DNA of 55,266 nt from Shewanella sp. HN-41 (GCF_000217915.1 NZ_AFOZ01000024.1:1-55266), one strand, 5' to 3'; positions 19,205 through 28,877 are shown, counted from the stretch's first letter. Made by a program: numbers and translations. The notes: a model not told the origin generated them from the sequence alone.

Positions 19205-19980
19205 ATGAATTTTGTAACCTCAGGTCAAGGAGAAGCCGTTCTCCTTATCCATGGACTATTCGGCAATTTAGATAATCTTAAGAGCTTAGGCCAAGTCCTC
19301 GAAGCTAATCATCAGGTTATCCGCATCGATGTACCGAACCACGGCTTGAGTGAGCATTGGACGCAGATGGATTACCCAAGCTTAGCTAAGGCCATGGTGG
19401 CATTGTTAGACAAACTCAAGCTTGAGCGAGTGCATATTGTCGGCCATTCCATGGGGGGCAAGATTGCCATGGCAACCGCCCTTGCCTATCCCGAACGTAT
19501 TATCAGCCTCGTCGCTGCCGATATTGCGCCTGTGGCCTATCAACCTGACATGATCTGGTGTTTGCTGCCTTAGAAAGTCTGCCACTCGAAGGCCATACCG
19601 ACCGTCGCTTCGCCCTTGCTCACTTAATCGCGGGCGGCATAGATGAAGCCACGGCCCAATTTCTCCTTAAAAACCTGCAACGAACTGAAACAGGCTTTCG
19701 CTGGAAAATGAACTTAAGCGGCTTGAAAGCCTGCTATCCCAATATCATCGGCTGGCATAACCAGCCCGGCGCATTAGAGCAAGTCTATACTGGCCCTACC
19801 CTTTTTATCCGTGGTGGTGATTCAAACTATGTGACCGCTGAGCACCGTGAAGAGATTATGCGCCAATTCCCTGCGGTACAGGCTAAAACCTTAGAAGGTT
19901 GTGGCCATTGGTTACATGCGCAAAAACCGGCCATATTTAACCGAATTGTGTCTGAATTTATTGACAAACAGGCAATGTAA
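19205..19980 (+). pseudogene. ybfF: YbfF-type alpha/beta-hydrolase esterase, frame broken near 19548
   Basis: Two overlapping frames together give one YbfF-like esterase of about 258 residues. The first (from ATG 19205) has the oxyanion region LIHGLFGNLDNL, the nucleophile elbow VGHSMGGK, and runs to APVAYQP before reading out of frame. The second resumes as VFAALESLPLEG and carries the catalytic His in GCGHWLHAQKP. One missing base near 19547-19549 (CCTGACATGATC) explains the break: adding a base restores an HDLVF segment that fits the E. coli homologue. Its position opposite seqA is conserved. All catalytic parts are intact, so a sequence error or a very recent mutation is likely. Confidence 0.85.
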
Positions 19981-20081
19981 ATGACGAGGATCCATGACCT
20001 AAATCATATAGCAGCCGCCATCTTGATGTGATATATTCGCGCCTCTTTTAGCCTTAGAAGACTCTAGAGGACTAAGAAAGT

Positions 20082-20303
20082 ATGTTATCTCAGTACATGG
20101 AACAAATTGAAACCATTGGTCTGAACCTGTTTTTTGCAGCGATATTTTTCTTTATCGGCATGGCCATCCATGATGTGCTCAAACAGGGTAATGTGCCTAA
20201 ATTTGGTCGATTTATTGTTTGGTTAGTGTTATTTCTCGGCTGCGCCGGGTTTATTGCAAAAGGTATTATCCAGATGTCCTGGGAAGGTTCAGGGATCGGT
20301 TAA
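20082..20303 (+). CDS. Small membrane protein, DUF2788 type
   Basis: A 73-residue protein with two hydrophobic segments (about 15-30, LFFAAIFFFIGMAI, and 45-65, FIVWLVLFLGCAGFIAKGII) and a short loop DVLKQGNVPKFGR. It resembles the DUF2788 family, whose function is unknown. It lies 100 bases after ybfF and 11 bases before ybfE, in a same-strand row ending with fldA. Confidence 0.8.
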   Translation: MLSQYMEQIETIGLNLFFAAIFFFIGMAIHDVLKQGNVPKFGRFIVWLVLFLGCAGFIAKGIIQMSWEGSGIG

Positions 20304-20314
20304 ATAACAAGAAC

Positions 20315-20587
20315 ATGGCAAAAGAAGCAACAGACAGAACCACCATTGACCTTTTTGCCAATGAAAAGCGCCGGGGCCGACCACGTAGCAATCCTTTGTC
20401 CCGTAGCCAACAGCTCAAGGTCAATAAGCGCAACCAGATCCAGCGGGATAAAGCCAAAGGATTAAAGCGAATAGAGTTAAAGGTGTCACAAGATTTGTAT
20501 GACGCCTTGAATGAGCAGGCATTGGCCAGTAACATCAGCCGTAGCCAGTTAATCGAATTCATTCTTCAGCAACAAATTGAATGTTGA
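20315..20587 (+). CDS. ybfE: YbfE-like protein with ribbon-helix-helix features
   Basis: A 90-residue basic protein. The N-terminal half is Arg/Lys-rich (RRGRPRSNPLSRSQQLKVNKRNQIQRDK); the C-terminal half RIELKVSQDLYDALNEQALA...SRSQLIEFIL looks like a ribbon-helix-helix DNA-binding fold. E. coli YbfE is a LexA-controlled gene next to fldA; I found no CTGT-N8-ACAG box here, so SOS control is not shown. The frame is open from further upstream, but the ATG at 20315 fits family length. It precedes fldA by 56 bases. Confidence 0.82.
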   Translation: MAKEATDRTTIDLFANEKRRGRPRSNPLSRSQQLKVNKRNQIQRDKAKGLKRIELKVSQDLYDALNEQALASNISRSQLIEFILQQQIEC

Positions 20588-20643
20588 ACAATCGATAGCA
20601 GCAAGATTAACATATAAGTGAACTAGATATTAAAGGGTAGACA

Positions 20644-21171
20644 ATGGCAACTGTAGGTCTTTTTTTCGGTAGCGACACAGGCAACACCGAAGCTGTCGCC
20701 AAGATGATCCAGAAAAAACTGGGTAAAAAAATGGTTGAGGTGAAAGATATCGCCAAGAGCACCAAAGAACAGATCGCAGAATATGACCTGCTGCTGTTCG
20801 GGATCCCAACCTGGTATTACGGCGAAGCCCAATGCGACTGGGATGATTTTTTCCCAGAGCTTGAGCAAATCGATTTCACCGACAAACTTGTCGCCATTTT
20901 TGGTTGTGGAGACCAAGAAGACTACGCCGAGTATTTCCTTGATGCCATGGGCATGGTAGGTGATATCGTTCAGGCGCGTGGTGGCATTATCATCGGCCAT
21001 TGGCCAACGGCCGGATACAACTTCGAAGCCTCTAAGGGCCAAGTCGATGACGACCATTTTATCGGTTTAGGGATTGATGAAGACCGCCAACCAGAATTGA
21101 CCGAAGAACGTGTCGATGCTTGGGTTAAGCAAATTTACGAAGAAATGTGCTTATCTGAATTAGAAGATTAA
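20644..21171 (+). CDS. fldA: Flavodoxin I
   Basis: A 175-residue FMN electron carrier. The phosphate-binding loop GSDTGNTEAVA is at about 10-20, the aromatic FMN-stacking segment is in PTWYYGEAQCDWDDF, and FGCGDQEDYAEYFLDAM follows. It is acidic and soluble, as usual for long-chain flavodoxins, which donate electrons to enzymes such as IspG/H, MetH and radical-SAM proteins. The strong site AAAGGG is just upstream of the start. ybfE-fldA adjacency is shared with E. coli, but fur is not next in line here. Confidence 0.96.
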   Translation: MATVGLFFGSDTGNTEAVAKMIQKKLGKKMVEVKDIAKSTKEQIAEYDLLLFGIPTWYYGEAQCDWDDFFPELEQIDFTDKLVAIFGCGDQEDYAEYFLDAMGMVGDIVQARGGIIIGHWPTAGYNFEASKGQVDDDHFIGLGIDEDRQPELTEERVDAWVKQIYEEMCLSELED

Positions 21172-21190
21172 TTTGGCTAGCCATTCGATG

Positions 21191-21216
21191 AAAGCGGCCT
21201 TGACGCCGCTTTTTTT
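21191..21216 (+). terminator. Rho-independent terminator of fldA
   Basis: The stem AGCGGC/GCCGCT with loop CTTGAC is followed by a run of seven T residues, 20 bases after the fldA stop. Confidence 0.88.
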
Positions 21217-21273
21217 ATGCATAGACATCGACAATCAACTCGTTTCACCCTTGAATAACGACATACCATAATC

Positions 21274-22452
21274 ATGATCAACACGCCCCGCTCCAACCAC
21301 TGGGATATCTTTTGCACCGTCGTCGATAACTACGGCGATATTGGCGTCACTTGGCGTTTAGCCAAGCAGATAGCCAGTGAGTATCAGATCCCCGTCAATT
21401 TGTGGGTCGACGATCTCGCTAGCTTCTCGCATATATTACCGACACTCGATCCGCTCAAGACTGTGCAAACTTTTAGTGGCGTGAATATTTTTCATTGGAC
21501 TAAGCCTTTACCTATAGCGTTTACTGCCGGTTCTGTGCTCATAGAAGCCTTTGCCTGTGAATTACCTGAACAGGTAAAAAATCAACTGATGCATATGCAT
21601 CAAGTAGATCCCAAATCTGTGCCTATCTGGTTGAATTTAGAGTATTTAAGTGCCGAGGATTGGGTAGAAGGTTGCCATGGTTTGCCATCGTTACAGGCCA
21701 GTGGTTTGAAAAAGTATTTCTACTTTCCTGGTTTTAGTGCCAAAACGGGTGGACTCATCTGCGAGCAAGATTTGTTTGCCGAGCGCGATGCTTGGCAAGC
21801 CGACACGGCCAATAAGTTACAGCTTTTTAGTCAGCTAGGTCTTAAGGGGATTGAGGCTCAAGATACTGTGATTAGCATCTTTAGCTATGAGACCGAGGCA
21901 CTGCCCGCGTTATGCGAGTTATGGCAGCAATCGGCCGAGAAAATCCATGCGCTGATCCCCAAGGGTCGCAGCCTAAACAGTCTGACGCATTTACTGCCCT
22001 GTGATATTGCCGCTCTAGTGCCGGGTCAGCAGATAAATCATAGCAATTTAACCTTGCATATTTTACCCATGACAGACCAACAGGGGTTTGATCGCCTGCT
22101 GTGGAGCTGTGATTTTAATATTGTGCGTGGTGAAGATTCCTTTTTACGCGCCCAATGGGCCGCAAAACCCTTCATTTGGCACATTTATCCCCAAGAAGAT
22201 GATTATCACCTCGTAAAATTAGAAGCTTTTCTCAAACTTTACTGCGATAATCTGCCACCTAAAATTGCTTGTTATTGGTCTGAATTGAATCTTGCGTTCA
22301 ACCAAGCACAGCAATCAGCCGTGAGCCTTCACTGGCAAAACCTTAATCCTGTTAATTTGCCCTTGTTGCACCATGCTAAACAATGGCCAATTAATGCATT
22401 AAATGCTGCAGATCTCGCTACTCGACTAGTCCAGTTCGTTAAAAACAGCTAA
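21274..22452 (+). CDS. earP: EF-P arginine rhamnosyltransferase
   Basis: A 392-residue GT-B type glycosyltransferase (formerly DUF2331) that transfers rhamnose from dTDP-rhamnose to Arg32 of elongation factor P. The N-terminal WDIFCTVVDNYGDIGVTWRL carries the conserved aspartates, and the nucleotide-sugar site RGEDSFLRAQWAAKPFIWHIYP lies near 285. The partner gene efp follows after 45 bases on the same strand and encodes an Arg at position 32, so the assignment is well supported by both sequence and context. Confidence 0.95.
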   Translation: MINTPRSNHWDIFCTVVDNYGDIGVTWRLAKQIASEYQIPVNLWVDDLASFSHILPTLDPLKTVQTFSGVNIFHWTKPLPIAFTAGSVLIEAFACELPEQVKNQLMHMHQVDPKSVPIWLNLEYLSAEDWVEGCHGLPSLQASGLKKYFYFPGFSAKTGGLICEQDLFAERDAWQADTANKLQLFSQLGLKGIEAQDTVISIFSYETEALPALCELWQQSAEKIHALIPKGRSLNSLTHLLPCDIAALVPGQQINHSNLTLHILPMTDQQGFDRLLWSCDFNIVRGEDSFLRAQWAAKPFIWHIYPQEDDYHLVKLEAFLKLYCDNLPPKIACYWSELNLAFNQAQQSAVSLHWQNLNPVNLPLLHHAKQWPINALNAADLATRLVQFVKNS

Positions 22453-22497
22453 GATACTGCGCGAAAACAGAAAAATCTAAATATAGGAAATAGTGTA

Positions 22498-23058
22498 ATG
22501 AAAACTGCTCATGAAATCCGTCCTGGTAACGTGATCATGTTAGATGGCAGCCCATGGGTTGTGCAGAAAACTGAAACAACTCGTTCTGGCCGTAACGCTG
22601 CTATCGTTAAGTTAAAGTTGAAAAACTTACTGCTTAACTCTGGTACTGAAACGACTTTCAAAGGTGAAGATAAGTTAGAAGACATCATCCTAGATCGTCT
22701 TGATTGTACTTATTCATACTTTGCTGATCCTATGTTTGTATTCATGGATGCTGAATACAACCAATACGACGTAGAAGCTGAAAACCTAGGTGATGCAGCG
22801 GCTTATATCGTTGACGGTATGGAAGAAACTTGCCAAGTGACTTTCTACGACGGTAAAGCAATCTCCGTTGAAATGCCAACCACTATCGTACGTGAAGTAA
22901 CCTACACTGAGCCTTCTGCTCGTGGCGATACTTCAGGTAAAGTGATGAAGCCAGCCACTATCACTGGCGGCGGCACTATCAGCGTTGCTGACTTCGTAAA
23001 AGTAGGCGACAAGATTGAAATCGACACTCGTACTGGCGAATTCAAGAAGCGCGTCTAA
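22498..23058 (+). CDS. efp: Translation elongation factor P (Arg32 type)
   Basis: A 186-residue EF-P, which rescues ribosomes stalled at polyproline stretches. Three domains are expected; the tip loop reads TTRSGRNAA with Arg at residue 32 in place of the Lys used by EpmA/EpmB organisms. This is the EarP-rhamnosylated subtype, in line with earP directly upstream. Codon use looks like that of a highly expressed gene (for example frequent GGT, CGT and AAC). A strong hairpin terminator follows. Confidence 0.97.
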   Translation: MKTAHEIRPGNVIMLDGSPWVVQKTETTRSGRNAAIVKLKLKNLLLNSGTETTFKGEDKLEDIILDRLDCTYSYFADPMFVFMDAEYNQYDVEAENLGDAAAYIVDGMEETCQVTFYDGKAISVEMPTTIVREVTYTEPSARGDTSGKVMKPATITGGGTISVADFVKVGDKIEIDTRTGEFKKRV

Positions 23059-23083
23059 TCGCCCTTCCCGTTTCCAGACGAAG

Positions 23084-23111
23084 AAAAGCCAGTGCAAGCA
23101 CTGGCTTTTTT
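23084..23111. terminator. Terminator after efp
   Basis: The perfect stem AAAAGCCAGTG/CACTGGCTTTT has a short CAAG-type loop and a T run on the plus strand. It could also act for the convergent gene. Confidence 0.88.
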
Positions 23112-23201
23112 GTCGCTGTTTTTTAGTCGCGTGATTTGTGGGATGTCGAGTCACTCAAGGGAATAGACGTTATCCAGCAACATCCCCTCATTAAATAAGT
23201 G

Positions 23202-24537
23202 CTAACATTGCGGCCCTAAGAAACGTCGCTCCCATGCGCCTATCTCACTCAAATAACTTTGAAACTCGATTTCCTTCACCGACACAAAACCCGTGATAAA
23301 ATCATCCCCGAGTAAGCGCCTTGCCGAATCACTTTGGCGCATTTGCGTTAATGCAGCGAGAAATGTCTGCGCTAAGTCATGGCTGCTATCATAGGCACTA
23401 GCGGTTTCTGGCGCGCTTGGGGATAGTTTTTCTTCCATTCCCGCAAGTCCCGCAGCCAAAGATGCCGCAATCATCAAATAGGGATTAGCATCGGCGCCCG
23501 CAATACGATTCTCAACCCGTCTCGCCACTGGCGCACTCAATGGCACACGTAAGCCAGTGGTGCGGTTATCAACGCCCCAGCTTAAATTAATCGGCGCTTG
23601 GCTACCGGAAATATATCGCCTAAAAGAATTGATATTGGGTGCAAATAACAACATCAAATCAGGCAAATACTTCTGTAATCCTCCGATGTAATGGTGGAAA
23701 CGTTCACTATCGCTGCCATCCTCATGGCTGAATATATTTTTGCCTTCTGAGTCCACGACACTTTGATGTAAATGCATAGAACTGCCGGGTTGGCCCGCTA
23801 TGGGTTTAGCCATAAAAATCGCATTCAAGCCATGTTTAATGGCGATTTCTTTCGCCGCATATTTAAACATAAAGGCCTGATCTGCTAAGGCCAGTGGATC
23901 ACCATGCACTAAATTAATCTCATACTGCGATAGCCCCATCTCATGGATCCAAGTATCTCCCTTGATCCCCATCGCATCGATGGCGGCATTAAACTCATCC
24001 CAAAATGGTGCTAGTTCATTGATCATATTCATGCTAAACGCAGATTGCCCATTTTCAGCACGACCACTTTTCGAAATGGGCGCCTGATACGGAACGCTCG
24101 GATCGGTATTTGCCTCCATCAGATAAAATTCAATCTCGGGGGCGACAACAGGCGTGAGTCCAAGGGTTTGGTAACGGGCCAATACATTTTTTAAAATGGA
24201 ACGCGGCGCAAATGGACATAAACTGCCATCGAGCAACACACAGTCATGGATAGCAAATGCCCGCGGTACTGTGCTCCACGGGATCATTTTTAGGGTACTG
24301 TAATCGGGGACGAGTAACAGATCAGGATCGGCATCGGGAAAGATGGGATCGTAGGAATACTCACCGGTAATGGCCTGCATCGAAATCGCTTGGGCAATGC
24401 GCAGCTCTGCCCCCCTGAGCAAAGCTTCGGGCTGGCATCAGCTTCCCCCTCGGATAACCAGAAATATCAGGGAATAAACATTCGACATCACGTATTGTAC
24501 CGTGCTGGAAAAACGCAGTAAGAAGGGTTGAGTCCAT
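23202..24537 (-). pseudogene. Glutamine synthetase-like enzyme (PuuA-type), frame broken in a G6 run
   Basis: The frame from 24422 to the stop encodes 406 residues of a type I glutamine-synthetase-like protein: PEIEFYLME, the Mg/ATP part SSMHLHQS, PNINSFRRY, NNRTTGLR-type DNRTTGLRVP, and NRIAGADANPYL. It lacks the family's N-terminal domain. That domain is present upstream in another frame, from ATG 24537 (MDSTLLTAFFQHGTIRDVEC...PRGKLMPARSFAQG). Removing one base from the C6 run at 24410-24415 (G6 on the coding strand) joins both parts into a 444-residue protein. It resembles gamma-glutamylputrescine synthetase, but no puu genes are adjacent, so the substrate is open. Confidence 0.82.
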
Positions 24538-24724
24538 TTGATCCGTTGGCCGCTAATGTTGAAAATAACACCATGAAGGACGCAGAGTATAATCAGGCTT
24601 GCTGTTGAAAAGCTATATAGTTAATACAAAAACGTAAAATATAAATGACAAGCTCGTAAAATATAATTTAGCAATAACAAAGTCAGCTTAACTCTCTTGA
24701 CGCTGTGGTATTTATCGCAAGCAT

Positions 24725-24753
24725 AAAAAAACCAGCCTAATCAGCTGGTTTTT
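24725..24753 (-). terminator. Terminator of the NhaC-family gene
   Basis: The stem AAAAAACCAGC/GCTGGTTTTT with loop CTAATCA lies 25 bases past the stop on the minus strand and is followed there by a T run. Confidence 0.85.
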
Positions 24754-24777
24754 CAAATTAATCGCGCTTGTATTTGG

Positions 24778-26160
24778 TTAGGCAATCACAATAAAGCCGA
24801 TAAACGCAAACACTGCAGCAATAAGTGCATAGGGCAACTGAGTCACGGCATGGCTCACTAAGTTACAACCTGAGCCCTGCGCCGCCAAAACCGTTGAATC
24901 AGAGTAGAAGCACGCTTGGCTACCAAATGATGATGCCGACAACAAGGCACCAATCACTAACGGGATATCCGCTCCAACCGATTGCGCCAGTGGCATCACG
25001 ATTGGAATGGTCACCGCAAAAATCCCCCAACTCGAACCCGTGGCAAACGCGAGGATCGCCATGGATAAAAACACCACTGCGGGTAGCAATTTAGGCGTCA
25101 TAAAGGGGCTTAGGGAGTCAATCACGTACTGTGGTAGCAATAACTGATCGCACACATCTTTAAAGACAAACGCGGCAATCACAGTCCCAATGGCAGGTAA
25201 CATGCTCTTAAAACCATCGATCATCTGATCCATCATCTCTGACAATGGCATCAAACGCTGCACCGCATAATAAGGCAGAGTAATAACCAGTGTCGCTAGC
25301 AAGCCTTTCCACACGTCGATATCAAAATAAACGGTAAAGGCAACAAGTAACAGGATTGGCACGAGAAAGTTATGCAATTGGCCTTGATTGTCGGCATGCT
25401 TAAATTCTTCTTCAATCGCTTTAACCGCATATTCATCGGAGGTCTGTACTTGATCAAAATCCACCTGTGCCTGTGCAGGCTCACCTTGAGCCGCACGTAA
25501 CTGTGCAGTTTTCATCGGGCCAATAGCAGGTACTATGCCTAATGCCACAAGTAGCACCATAGCCACGGCTAACCAAGCATAAAGCATGTAAGGAATAGCC
25601 TGCATGTAGACTGCAATGCCCTGACCTTCCGCTGCCACTCCGTTATCGACCAGTAAGCCTCCAAAGAATACCGCCCAAGTCGATAAGGGCACGAGTACGC
25701 ACACAGGTGCCGCAGTCGAATCGACAACATAGGCGAGCATTTCACGGGACACTTTAAACTTATCTGTGACACGCTTCATGGTTTCACCCACGGTCAGCGC
25801 ATTGAGATAATCATCGATAAAAATCACGATCCCGAGGATAAAGGTCATAAACAGGGAAGATTTAGGCCCTTTGGCAAATTTCAGCGCATTACGGCCAAAG
25901 GCCAGTGCACCGCCTGTACGCACTAAAAGTGCGATTAAGGCACCAAAACAACCACAGACTAAAATCAGCCAACCAATGGTTTCATCGGCCATGACTTTTA
26001 ATGAGACACTGGCAAAATTATTTAAGACTTGGACAGGATCGAGTAACAGAAAACCCGTTACCGCGCCGATGATCAGGGACAAAATGGGGCGGCGTAACCA
26101 AATAGCTAGCACCAAGACCACCAAAGGTGGAATAAGACTTAACGCTGTCGGTTCAGACAT
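24778..26160 (-). CDS. nhaC: NhaC-family Na+/H+ antiporter
   Basis: A 460-residue inner membrane protein with about 11-12 hydrophobic segments, assigned to the NhaC family (COG1757). Conserved stretches include IVIFIDDYLNALTVGETMKRVTD (near 115-135), DSTAAPVCVLVPLSTWAVF, TGSSWGIFAVTIPIV and SFGSQACFYSDSTVLAAQGSGC. A soluble acidic loop (about 232-258) splits the membrane part. Sodium/proton exchange is the family role; some relatives exchange organic acids, so the substrate is inferred. A perfect FNR-type box lies 272 bases before the start. Confidence 0.85.
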   Translation of the reverse strand: MSEPTALSLIPPLVVLVLAIWLRRPILSLIIGAVTGFLLLDPVQVLNNFASVSLKVMADETIGWLILVCGCFGALIALLVRTGGALAFGRNALKFAKGPKSSLFMTFILGIVIFIDDYLNALTVGETMKRVTDKFKVSREMLAYVVDSTAAPVCVLVPLSTWAVFFGGLLVDNGVAAEGQGIAVYMQAIPYMLYAWLAVAMVLLVALGIVPAIGPMKTAQLRAAQGEPAQAQVDFDQVQTSDEYAVKAIEEEFKHADNQGQLHNFLVPILLLVAFTVYFDIDVWKGLLATLVITLPYYAVQRLMPLSEMMDQMIDGFKSMLPAIGTVIAAFVFKDVCDQLLLPQYVIDSLSPFMTPKLLPAVVFLSMAILAFATGSSWGIFAVTIPIVMPLAQSVGADIPLVIGALLSASSFGSQACFYSDSTVLAAQGSGCNLVSHAVTQLPYALIAAVFAFIGFIVIA

Positions 26161-26431
26161 GCACTTAGGTCCTCTAAATAAGTCGCCTAAAAGGCAAAAG
26201 TTTTTAGAACAGCGCCTGAAATCACCTCGATACAGAGCGCCAACACAGCTGCTTCATGATGACCCTGCTGATAAAACCCGCTAAAAGCTTGCTATCTGAG
26301 GTGCCTTGCCAAAAACATCGCGCAGAAAATAAAGCGCATCGAATATTGAGTCAACTATAAATTTATTCTGAGGCGAAATAATTTCATCCTTCACTCAAAA
26401 TAAAATAATAACACTATGATATATAACATAT

Positions 26432-26445
26432 TTGATCAATATCAA
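26432..26445. promoter_or_regulatory. Perfect FNR/EtrA-type box
   Basis: TTGATCAATATCAA fits the FNR consensus TTGAT-N4-ATCAA at every position. It lies 272 bases before nhaC and 400 before alaA. In Shewanella the FNR homologue is EtrA; which gene it serves cannot be seen. Confidence 0.55.
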
Positions 26446-26466
26446 TGAAAAACCTCCTTGGTAGAA

Positions 26467-26483
26467 AATGCTTAATAAGCATT
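26467..26483. repeat. Perfect 17-base palindrome
   Basis: AATGCTTAATAAGCATT is an 8-bp perfect inverted repeat around one central base, 21 bases from the FNR-type box. It may be an operator. Confidence 0.55.
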
Positions 26484-26844
26484 CAGTTAATTTGCCTAAT
26501 TATTAATATAGACTCGAACAGGGCATTATCCCTATTTATTAAAAAAGTGTTAAATAAAATCAGTGGGTAAGAAGTATCAGTTCAACAACTTTACTCAAGT
26601 GCTATCTGAGTGTTTCAAGCGGATCATATGCCAGCCAACCAAAAGTCATTTAAACCTAAATTTGATTAATATTTAGAATTTTAAACTTGTACATATTTCA
26701 TTAATTGACTGTTAAAGCATATTTAACTAACCCGTTTTGTAAAAAAAAGTTGTTATCTGTGCTTTAACCCTCTTCCTTAACCGATAAAATTTCGTTATGG
26801 TGCGCTAACTTAAGCCCAAATTAACTGCATGTTTCGAGGTGTAA

Positions 26845-28059
26845 ATGCGCCCTATCATCAAATCCAATAAGCTGGATACTGTTTGCTATGACATCCGCGG
26901 CCCAGTGCATAAGGAAGCCAGACGTTTAGAGGACGAAGGTCATCGAATCCTCAAACTTAACATTGGTAATCCGGCCCCCTTCGGTTTCGAAGCGCCAGAA
27001 GAAATTGTGCGCGATGTGATCCTCAATTTACCCAGTGCCCAAGGTTACTGTGAGTCGAAAGGATTATTCTCTGCCCGTAAGGCCATAGTGCAGCATTATC
27101 AAGCCCAGGGGATTTTTGGTGTCGATATCGAAGATATCTATATAGGCAACGGCGTTTCAGAACTTATCGTGATGGCCATGCAAGGCTTACTCAATACCGA
27201 TGATGAGATCTTAATCCCCTCCCCCGATTATCCCCTATGGACGGCGGCGGCTAACCTTGCGGGCGGCAAAGCCGTGCATTATCGCTGTGATGAAGAAGCG
27301 GATTGGTTCCCCGATCTTGATGACATTAGAAGCAAAATTTCCGCACGTACCCGCGGTATCGTACTGATCAATCCCAACAATCCAACCGGTGCCGTCTATA
27401 GCCGTGAATTACTGTTGCAGGTTGTCGAGCTTTGCCGCGAGCACAGTCTTATCCTATTTGCCGATGAAATTTACGACAAAATTTTATATGACGAGGCTAA
27501 ACATATTCCTGCGGCGAGTCTATCAGACGATATTTTAACTGTGACCTTTAATGGTCTATCAAAAGCTTATCGCGCTGCAGGATTTCGTGTCGGTTGGATG
27601 ATGCTCTCTGGCAATCTTAAGGCCGCTAAAAGTTACATCGAAGGCTTAGAGATGCTGTCCTCTATGCGCCTGTGTGCCAATGTGCCAAACCAGCATGCAA
27701 TCCAAACGGCCCTAGGTGGTTACCAGAGTATTAATGAGCTGATCCTGCCAAGTGGGCGGCTGACAGTTCAAAGGGATGCCTGTTATGAGTTACTCAACCA
27801 AATTCCAGGTGTGAGTGTGAAAAAACCTAAAGGTGCACTTTATGCTTTCCCTAAATTGGATATGAAGAAATTCAATTTGCGGGATGATGAGCGTCTGGTA
27901 CTGGATCTCTTAAGGGAAAAGAAAATCTTACTCGTTCAGGGGACTGCGTTTAATTGGCCTGAACCCGATCATTTACGTGTCGTATTCTTACCCTATAAGG
28001 AAGATCTCACTAAAGCGCTGACCGAGTTTGGTGCTTTCCTTGAGACCTATCAACAATAA
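26845..28059 (+). CDS. alaA: Alanine-synthesizing aminotransferase
   Basis: A 404-residue class I aminotransferase close to E. coli AlaA (YfbQ), which makes alanine from pyruvate and glutamate. The PLP lysine is in FNGLSKAYRAAGFRVGWM; INPNNPTGAVY and DEIYDKILY are the cofactor-binding stretches. The N-terminal KLDTVCYDIRGPVHKEA is a family signature. The next gene, yfbR, is also its neighbour in E. coli (yfbQ-yfbR), which supports the call. A terminator separates the two here. Confidence 0.93.
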   Translation: MRPIIKSNKLDTVCYDIRGPVHKEARRLEDEGHRILKLNIGNPAPFGFEAPEEIVRDVILNLPSAQGYCESKGLFSARKAIVQHYQAQGIFGVDIEDIYIGNGVSELIVMAMQGLLNTDDEILIPSPDYPLWTAAANLAGGKAVHYRCDEEADWFPDLDDIRSKISARTRGIVLINPNNPTGAVYSRELLLQVVELCREHSLILFADEIYDKILYDEAKHIPAASLSDDILTVTFNGLSKAYRAAGFRVGWMMLSGNLKAAKSYIEGLEMLSSMRLCANVPNQHAIQTALGGYQSINELILPSGRLTVQRDACYELLNQIPGVSVKKPKGALYAFPKLDMKKFNLRDDERLVLDLLREKKILLVQGTAFNWPEPDHLRVVFLPYKEDLTKALTEFGAFLETYQQ

Positions 28060-28086
28060 TCAGTTGGAAGCAAGATTTTGATGTGT

Positions 28087-28115
28087 AAAGCGATCCTTGG
28101 GATCGCTTTATTTTT
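28087..28115 (+). terminator. Rho-independent terminator of alaA
   Basis: The stem AAAGCGATCC/GGATCGCTTT with a TTG loop is followed by ATTTTTG. Confidence 0.88.
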
Positions 28116-28264
28116 GTCTTTTTCATAAAATCCCTAGGATTTGCGCTCACTTGTCATTCTTGGCTGTGATAGTCTAAAGATTAACGCTAGTCTGTGCTTA
28201 TAGGCACAAGTGATTTTCATTGCAGATCATTGCGTTATCTAGTTAATTCAATAGAAGGACCACT

Positions 28265-28852
28265 ATGAGCCACCTATTTGCCCATTTAGCTCGGATGAAA
28301 CTCATTCAACGCTGGCCCTTGATGTACAATGTGCGCCCTGAGAATGTACAAGAACATTCATTACAGGTTGCTATGGTTGCCCATGCACTGGTGATCATCA
28401 GCAATAAAAAGTTCGGCACAGCGCTCGATCCTCATCAAGCCACGAGTCTGGCGATTTTTCACGATGCCAGTGAGATCCTTACGGGTGACTTACCGACACC
28501 GGTTAAATACTTCAATAAAGAAATTGAGGCTGAGTATAAAAAAATCGAGGCCATTGCCGAACAGCGTATGCTGGACATGGTACCGGAAGAGTTTAAAGAG
28601 GATTATCGCAGCCTGTTTATCAGTGATTACGCAGACCCCATTTACAAGACCATAGTGAAATCCGCCGATACCCTGTGTGCCTATCTCAAATGCCTAGAGG
28701 AAAACCGCGCCGGTAATACCGAGTTTAATACCGCCCGTAAACGCCTAGAGGCCATGCTTGCCGCCAATGTCGATCCCGCGGTGAAGTACTTTATGGATTG
28801 TTTTGTCCCAAGTTTTACCCTGAATTTAGACGAAATAAACAAGATGCTTTGA
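28265..28852 (+). CDS. yfbR: 5'-deoxynucleotidase YfbR
   Basis: A 195-residue HD-domain phosphohydrolase that dephosphorylates deoxyribonucleoside 5'-monophosphates. Metal-binding residues are in [13 protein letters not shown] (about 30-42), [11 protein letters not shown] (about 68-78) and KSADTLCAY. Length matches the E. coli protein (199). It is 25 bases before a dGTPase-like gene on the same strand, so two deoxynucleotide-degrading HD enzymes are probably co-transcribed. Confidence 0.93.
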   Translation: MSHLFAHLARMKLIQRWPLMYNVRPENVQEHSLQVAMVAHALVIISNKKFGTALDPHQATSLAIFHDASEILTGDLPTPVKYFNKEIEAEYKKIEAIAEQRMLDMVPEEFKEDYRSLFISDYADPIYKTIVKSADTLCAYLKCLEENRAGNTEFNTARKRLEAMLAANVDPAVKYFMDCFVPSFTLNLDEINKML

Positions 28853-28877
28853 TTTTCTACTGCCGTTAGGAATACAT

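Larger units (their letters stand above)
26161..26844. other. Long AT-rich divergent intergenic region
   Basis: 684 bases between nhaC and alaA with no supported gene. It contains a perfect FNR-type box (26432-26445) and a 17-base perfect palindrome (26467-26483). The rest is AT-rich without clear structure. Confidence 0.6.

Noticed and set aside
20219..20314. Longer N terminus for the YbfE-like protein
   Set aside because: The extension overlaps the upstream membrane protein gene and has no ribosome binding site; the ATG at 20315 fits family length.
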